Origin: Leptoclinus maculatus
Lineage: Eukaryota; Chordata; Actinopteri; Perciformes; Stichaeidae
NCBI GenBank assembly: GCA_032191485.1
Contig: JAVDOI010000074.1
Coordinates: 246,848 to 310,847, forward strand
Reading direction: 5' to 3'
Length of the DNA stretch: 64,000 nucleotides
Of this stretch, positions 57,592 through 64,000 are shown piece by piece. The translations under genes and the position numbers were made by a program. Within the stretch, counting starts at the first letter, position 1. Each line of letters starts with the position of its first letter. Under the pieces are notes generated by a model. The model was not told the origin of the DNA. It worked only from the letters and a program-made list of their open reading frames with translations, and did no database searches.

Positions 57592-57637
57592 CTGGAGAGC
57601 AGAGAGCGAGGGGCGATCGAACACGAAGAGACGTCTG
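57592..57637 (-). other. Candidate short exon upstream of slc31a1
   Basis: The minus strand reads CTTTCAG|ACGTCTCTTCG and ends TGCTCTCCAG|GTAAGAG, a 44-46-nt segment with good splice sites at both ends. It could be another 5'UTR exon of slc31a1 or belong to an unknown gene. No protein family was recognised. Confidence 0.3.
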
Positions 57638-58089
57638 AAAGAGAGAAAGAGAGGAGACGAGTTTAACAGCTGATAAAAACCGATAGCTGGGTCGACGTCG
57701 GCCAATCAGGCGCTGGCATGCTTCCCAGACGGCCAATCAGCTCCCTCAGTGTTCCTCTAATCAGCTGTGAGGAGTCTTTCTCACAGCCAATGAAAACCGC
57801 ACATGAACCCTCACCTGTTGTCACACCTGTGATGTTCAGAGATCACATGCTGCTCCTGAGTTCAGCAGGTCTCAGGTCAGAGTTCAGGTCAACTTTCACA
57901 CAGTTTGAGAGAGACGTGTCGAAGAGACCAGGACCCTTCACCTCGAACCTGGTTCTACCTGAACCAGGTCTAATCAAGCTCTGGTGGGGGACGACACAAC
58001 AAGACCAGGTGGACTCAGAGGGTCGGTTCGGTTCCAGGTGGACTACGACGGTCGGTTTGGTTCCGGGTCAGGTCTTCACTGATGTGAAC

Positions 58090-59415
58090 CCAGAGGACCC
58101 TGATCATTGTAGTTCTTATTAATGTTTATGATGAGGTCATTGTAGTTCTTATTAATGTTTATGAGGTAATTGTAGTTCTTATTAATGTTTATGATGAGGT
58201 CATTGTAGTTCTTATTAATGTTTATGGGGTCATTGTAGTTCTTATTAATGTTTATGATGAGGTCATTGTAGTTCTTATTAATGTTTATGGGGTCATTGTA
58301 GTTCTTATTCATGTTTATGAGGTCATTGTAGTTCTTATTCATGTTTATGAAGTAATTGTAGTTCTTATTAATGTTTATGATGAGGTCATTGTAGTTCTTA
58401 TTTATGATGAGGTCATTGTAGTTCTTATTAATGTTTGAGGTCATTGTAGTTCTTATTAATGTTTATGATGAGGTCATTGTAGTTCTTATTAATGTTCATG
58501 AGGTCATTGTAGTTCGTATTAATGTTTATGATGAGGTCATTGTAGTTCGTATTAATGTTCATGAGGTCATTGTAGTTCGTATTAATGTTTATTATGAAGT
58601 CATTGTAGTTCTTATTAATGTTCATGAGGTCATTGTAGTTCGTATTAATGTTTATGATGAAGTCATTGTAGTTCTTATTAATGTTTATGATGAGGTCATT
58701 GTAGTTCGTATTAATGTTTATGATGAAGTCATTGTAGTTCTTATTAATGTTTATGATGAAGTCATTGTAGTTCTTATTAATGTTTATGATGAGGTCATTG
58801 TAGTTCTTATTAATGTTCATGAGGTCATTGTAGTTCGTATTAATGTTTATGATGAGGTCATTGTAGTTTGTATTAATGTTTATGAGGTCATTGTAGTTCG
58901 TATTACTGTTTATGATGAGGTCATTGTAGTTCTTATTACTGTTTATGATGAGGTCATTGTAGTTCTTATTAATGTTTATGATGAGGTCATTGTAGTTCGT
59001 ATTAATGTTTATGATGAGGTCATTGTAGTTCGTATTAATGTTTATGATGAGGTCATTGTAGTTCTTATTAATGTTTATGATGAAGTCATTGTAGTTCTTA
59101 TTAATGTTTATGATGAAGTCATTGTAGTTCTTATTAATGTTTATGATGAGGTCATTGTAGTTCTTATTAATGTTCATGAGGTCATTGTAGTTCGTATTAA
59201 TGTTTATGATGAGGTCATTGTAGTTCGTATTAATGTTTATGAGGTCATTGTAGTTCGTATTAATGTTTATGATGAGGTCATTGTAGTTCGTATTAATGTT
59301 TATGATGAGGTCATTGTAGTTCGTATTAATGTTTATGATGAGGTCATTGTAGTTCGTATTAATGTTTATGATGAGGTCATTGTAGTTCGTATTAATGTTT
59401 ATGATGAGGTCATAA
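58090..59415. repeat. 1.3-kb 33-bp minisatellite
   Basis: About 42 units containing GAGGTCATTGTAGTTCTTAT and AATGTTTATGAT; some copies are 30 or 27 bp through loss of GAT or of the TTAATGTTT part. In-frame unit lengths give a 330-codon open frame on plus and a 249-codon one on minus; neither looks like protein. Confidence 0.96.
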
Positions 59416-59425
59416 ATAAATAAAT

Positions 59426-60559
59426 AAGTCTGGACTCAAGAGTGTGAAGCTGATCAGAGAATAGATATGAATAGATAAATAGAGATAAAATAAATCTGAT
59501 CTGAAGTCTGTCATCTGATTGACAGCTGAGCACCGTCTCATCAGCCAATCAGAGAGCAGCAGCAGGACTGACCCCGAGTCAGCAAACGTGTCCTTTGACC
59601 TTTGACCTCACTGACAGTCACCTCCTCGTCACTGATTGGCTGAACTTCACCCACTTGTTCTGGGGGTCAGTGGACAGGAAGTGATGTCACGTGTCTCCCC
59701 TTCAGACATGAGGTCACGGTGACATCACAGGAAGCTTTGATCAGTTTACTCATAAATAAATAAAACCTAATGAACTCACTTGTTACATGAAGTTTGTATG
59801 ACATAATCATTTTAAACGACGATGTCACCAAATCATTACGTTAAATGATGCTGCGGAGCAGCACGGTGAACGTTCAAAGCTTTTTAAAAAGGTTTACGAA
59901 CGAAGCTTTGAACGTCTGTCGTTATGTTTTATGACATCACACTAAAAACACAGAAATAGGATTTCTTGTTATTGTCTATGAATGTAATTCATGGTGCTGT
60001 TAGATTGCTGCTGCGGAGAGAAACATTTGTTAAAGAATAAACAACAGTAAAATGTGGATTGAAGCTGAATATTGTGTTCGATAAAAACATCTTTTATAAT
60101 ATATTTTAACTTTTTGGACTGAGGATTAAGACAATTACAGACGAGGAGTTTGTTTTCATGAACCTCATTTAGTTTTATGAATAATAGACTCGTGAGGGTA
60201 ACGAGGGTCTCCCAGAGGTCAAAGATCAAATGATATTCATACTTCTTTAAATGCACAATTTGATGTTTTTTTCTCATCTTTACGAGTAAAAGGGTCGTAG
60301 AACGTCATGATTACGTCATAGTGGAGGACTAAGGATACGATTCAGATGATGAACTGTGATTCTGGTCTCTAGCGAGCTACAATATCAGTGGAGTTTCAGG
60401 AATGGAGAGAAAATGTTGCTAACAATTTAGCTTAGCCTTATGCTAACCACGGCAGCTGCACCGCAGAAGACTAAACTATTAACGAGATGCTAGCTAGCTG
60501 GCTAGCTGGTTGGTTGGTTGGGCTTCCATGCAGTTGATCTTAACCAAGTCGTCACGTCT
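59426..60559. other. Intergenic sequence
   Basis: No gene or RNA recognised. GCTAGCTGGCTAGCTGG occurs just before hAT copy B. Confidence 0.5.
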
Positions 60560-60868
60560 CCAAAACGCAGTGTCGGGTCGTGCATTGTATACCTGGGCCT
60601 TCACTGCTGTCCTGCAGCTGAAACACAGCTACGGTTATTATTTGTTTCGTGTAAAAATGAAGCTCAACACCTAAAGATACACTAACTGCAGAGAATACGC
60701 AGAGAGTGCGTCTCCTCTCTGCTCTGACTGCAGCGTCTCCTCTTCTGTGAGAGTAACTGTGAGTGCTTTGGGGCAGCGGAGGGGCTCACGGCAGCACCCG
60801 CTGCTCGTTACCACAGTAACTGTAGAACGTACGTGTTTTAACGTCATCGAGTCAAAACACCAGACAAG

Positions 60869-61292
60869 TCTCCAACAACACCAGAACAAGTCTCCAACAA
60901 CACCAGAACAAGTCTCCAATAACACCACAACAAGTCTCCAATAACACCAGAACAAGTCTCCAACAACACCAGAACAAGTCTCCAACAACACCAGAACAAG
61001 TCTCCAATAACACCAGAACAAGTCTCCAACAACACCAGAACAAGTCTCCAACAACACCAGAACAAGTCTCCAATAACACCAGAACAAGTCTCCAACAACA
61101 CCAGAACAAGTCTCCAACAACACCAGAACAAGTCTCCAACAACACCAGAACAAGTCTCCAACAACACCACAACAAGTCTCCAACAACACCAGAACAAGTC
61201 TCCAACAACACCAGAACAAGTCTCCAATAACACCACAACAAGTCTCCAATAACACCAGAACAAGTCTCCAACAACACCAGAACAAGTCTCTA
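60869..61292. repeat. 22-bp minisatellite inside hAT copy B
   Basis: About 19 units of the same sequence as in copy A. Confidence 0.95.
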
Positions 61293-61615
61293 GATTTGTC
61301 GCTAGTAGCTTTTGACAAAAGAAGTCTCCATGAGGGTTTGGAAAGTCGCCAGATTTAGCGAGAAAGTCGACAAGTTGGCAACACTGGCACCGACTAAATA
61401 TGTCCCCAGAGCAACATAGGACGTAACAATGGTTCCTATCACATATTAAACCACACAAAAATCCATCTTCATAAGTTGTACAAATAATAATATATAAACA
61501 AGCATATTAAAGCTACTGCAGATGTAAAAACAAACACATTTAACTTACTAGAGCTGCTGTTCACTATTTAAAGACAAAGTCCATCCTCCTTTCTTTGTTA
61601 ATAAAGAGTTTAATC

Positions 61616-61798
61616 TCACGGTTGTTCAGTACATCCGTGTGTTTTAGTTCCAGTAAGAAGTCCTTCTGGATTCATGGACGCCAGTGAAGACAGTCGAGCC
61701 TCCCCAGTTGTATTTCTTGAATACGTTTTAATGCGTTTGAGGCTGAAAATGTCCGCTCGACAGAGGCAGCAGATATTGGGATTGTCACCGCCCAACAT
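61616..61798 (-). pseudogene. hAT transposase C-terminal fragment (copy B)
   Basis: Same 60-residue open frame as in copy A with the KRIKTYSRNTTGEARLSSLA signature and the same frame break, so both copies descend from an already defective element. Confidence 0.75.
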
Positions 61799-62249
61799 GT
61801 CAGGCTAGCCCACTGACCAATCACGTACTTGTAGGCCAGCTAGCAGGCTCTGACACGTCAAAGAATACGCCAACATGTCAAACTAAAGATCTGATTGGTT
61901 GAACACTATGACAATCAACAATATCGTCCCCATTCACTTAAACTGCACATGGATTCACTTGTGAGTCTGCAGGCCTCGGGCCTCTCTTCTACCTAGAGAC
62001 ACAGAGGTGAAATCTGATTGGATAAAAGCTCTACTTAAAACAAGCTGCACTGGAAGCAGAGCAACTGAGGAAGACAGTAGCTGTGCAATGAGAAATAAGA
62101 TAATGGGGAAAATATTTTTATAAATTAGAATACATGTAGTGTATTTAAGAAAAATGATTAAATTATAAAATAGATATAACTTTGTGATTCTGTTTAGGCC
62201 AGCAGAGAAGGCTTTGAAGGCCCTGAAGGCCCACCACTGATAAAACGCT

Positions 62250-62765
62250 TTGAAGTTCTAAACCTCTCACACTCTTGTTCTTGTCTGTGATCTAGACCGG
62301 ATCAGACCCAGACCGGCTCCACTGGACCTCCCCCAGGTTCAAACCTGTGACGGGTTTTCACCCATATTCAACTTGTACTCATTTCACCTGCAGAGTCCTC
62401 ATTCACACAAACCCTCAACCCTTAGACCTGGTCTACAGGGACTAGACTCTCAGTGATCGGTGTAATGAGCTCATATTCACATATCGGGACATTTGCAGGT
62501 TTTTCGTCGTGTTCTCTCTGAGGCGTGAGTCGGCCTTCTGGGAAACGTTTCCTCATGAATTAAACAGACTCCACCATTGTTGTGACATTTGACATGTTTT
62601 ATCAGTTCTCATCAGCGTCACTGATCTGGTGTCAGATGGTCTTCTCACACGGACTTCATTGTTGTGGACCGGTTCTCCTCCTCCCTCCTTCTTTAAAGCT
62701 ATTTAAATCAGGAGGAAACAAAGATGGATCCTTTTCCCACGAGATGAACCAACAGGTCACTACAG
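62250..62765. other. Intergenic sequence
   Basis: No gene recognised. Confidence 0.45.
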
Positions 62766-62777
62766 GTGAGGGTTAGT

Positions 62778-62942
62778 GGGACCCAGACCAGAACAGACCC
62801 AGTCCCACTGACCCAGACCAGAACAGACCCGGTCCCACTGACCCAGACCAGAACAGACCCGGTCCCACTGACCCAGACCAGAACAGACCCGGTCCCACTG
62901 ACCCAGACCAGAACAGACCCGGTCCCACTGACCCAGACCAGC
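62778..62942. repeat. 30-bp minisatellite
   Basis: Five and a half copies of a unit containing CCCACTGACCCAGACCAGAA; a G/A change (CCCAGT versus CCCGGT) marks the first copy. Confidence 0.95.
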
Positions 62943-63421
62943 TTGGTCCCATCAGTCAGATGGAGAGCTTGGGTGCTGATGTTCCCTTTACTGCTCGTGT
63001 AATGTCGGGATAGTTGGTCTGTGACGGATCAGCTGATCAGCAGGAGAAGAATCGAGCGTCACGATCAACTTCAAAGCTGCTTCTTAAAGTTTCTCTGGTG
63101 TCATGATGATGATTATCATGACATCACAGTGTGTTATCATTATTATTACACTAAACACACAAAATATGTGCAATATAAAAATGATTGTCTGTATATATAA
63201 TATTTTAGTTATTGTGGATTTTTTACTTATTTATTGGTTTATTTGATACGGGACAGTGCACATTAATAAAAACATTTCTGTAAATGTGCCAGAGTTAGCC
63301 AAAAGGCTATTTTTCATCTGTAGTCCCAATTTAATATTCTTACTGTTTTATTACATATTTATAATACTTGTTTTGATACATTGTGTTTTTACTATGTCTC
63401 TTGTTTGCACTATACTGTATA

Positions 63422-63427
<6 letters not shown>

Positions 63428-63498
<71 letters not shown>

Positions 63499-63580
63499 TT
63501 TGCTGCTGTAATCCTGTAAATGTCCCACTGCGGGACTAATAAAGGATTATTATTATCTTATTATTATTATTATTATTATA
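63428..63580. repeat. (TA)n(CA)n and (TTA)n microsatellites
   Basis: TA/CA compound tract at 63430-63490 and TTA tract at 63544-63578. Between them is ATGTCCCACTGCGGGACTAA, a motif also common at LINE or SINE tails in fish; identity not established. Confidence 0.85.
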
Positions 63581-63745
63581 AGTCCTCACTATAAACACAT
63601 CAGTCCAGACTTCCTGTGAACCAAAGGATTGATTTCAGAATATTAAACAATAAAGCACTTAACGGTTCGTTTTGTGCTTGTAAAGTGTTGGAATGTGTTT
63701 AAATAAACGTGTCTGAGGACACAGACTATTGTTACATGAGAGTCT

Positions 63746-64000
63746 TTTATTCAGACTCATCACTGTGACTCATCTGCTCTTATTGTTCTTCTGCCTCATA
63801 CTGACTTCATTGTTCTTTGGAAACAAAGACACAAACATGGCTCCTGACAGCTATCGTTACATCTCGAGCATTGCATCCTCCAAATCACTGTTTGTGAATT
63901 TCCTTGTGAACCAGATCCGCTTTGAGATCTGCTCGATTCAACACAGAGCGACACGTGGAGCCGGTGGACGAGATGAAGGTAGACCAGGTCATAAAGGTGA
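63746..64000 (-). other. Possible 3' end of another minus-strand gene
   Basis: AATAAA on minus at 63751-63746. Upstream of it an open minus frame from the window edge ends at TGA 63887-63885 and reads ...LNRADLKADLVHKEIHKQ. Other frames on both strands are also open, so coding is uncertain. No family was recognised. Confidence 0.25.

Larger units (their letters stand above)
60568..62239 (-). mobile_element. hAT-like transposon copy B
   Basis: Almost the same sequence as copy A over its full length, with the same TIRs. Flanks CCAAAACG and ATAAAACG share 6 of 8 bases as a decayed target duplication. Contains the 22-bp array and the same transposase fragment. A 60-bp segment with ATAATATATAAACAAGC near 61489 is absent from copy A. 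Confidence 0.87.

Noticed and set aside
58076..59423. Open frames of 122-330 codons (NKNYND or VIVVLINV type)
   Set aside because: 33-bp minisatellite with in-frame unit length; no protein-like composition, no splice context.

Overview
The window is vertebrate nuclear DNA, most likely from a teleost fish. Genes are split by short GT-AG introns, the intergenic DNA is AT-rich, and there are (CA)n tracts, Tc1-like, hAT-like and LINE remnants and an unusual load of minisatellites. No species is claimed. No bacterial, viral or CRISPR feature was seen.

Six protein-coding genes lie head to tail, all on the minus strand. From right to left they are slc31a1 (copper transporter CTR1, 52224-54151), slc25a46 (mitochondrial outer-membrane carrier-like protein, 44947-49863), wdr36 (UTP21-type SSU processome WD protein, 28941-43522, 22 coding exons), man2a1 (Golgi alpha-mannosidase II, 10999-27019, 23 coding exons), mocs2 (bicistronic molybdopterin synthase: small subunit MOCS2A 5336-7744, large subunit MOCS2B 4068-5133) and the first coding exon of ugcg (ceramide glucosyltransferase, 2243-2338), which continues off the left edge. 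Exons were assigned by translating the minus strand, matching remembered family sequences and requiring GT-AG sites with consistent phase. All five complete genes close without internal stops: 1145 aa for Man2a1, 887 for Wdr36, 412 for Slc25a46, 203 for Slc31a1, and 87 plus 167 for the two Mocs2 proteins. The genes serve unrelated housekeeping roles (sphingolipid synthesis, molybdenum cofactor, N-glycan trimming, ribosome biogenesis, mitochondrial dynamics, copper uptake), so this is a linkage block and not a pathway operon.

Region by region: 1-2242 is ugcg intron 1 with a 21-bp array; 2339-4018 is the ugcg promoter and spacer; 4019-7900 is mocs2; 7900-10998 is an AT-rich spacer holding one GC-richer hairpin region; 10999-28570 is man2a1 and its promoter; 28866-43700 is wdr36; 44947-50150 is slc25a46; 50150-52223 is spacer or 3'UTR; 52224-54960 is slc31a1; 55000-64000 is repeat-rich sequence with a second hAT copy and, at the very edge, a possible 3' end of another minus-strand gene.

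The most striking pattern is that several introns hold tandem arrays built from a copy of the adjacent exon-intron junction, so that splice sites themselves have been multiplied. Clear cases are wdr36 exon 8 donor (about 32 extra copies), wdr36 exon 14 donor (about 5), mocs2 exon 2 acceptor (3 extra, all in frame) and man2a1 exon 18 and exon 20 donors (one extra each). Other notable items are a 151-bp inverted repeat in a wdr36 intron, three hAT-like elements with 8-bp target-site duplications (two carrying the same internal minisatellite), and a possible same-frame, 9-nt-spaced arrangement of the two mocs2 reading frames.
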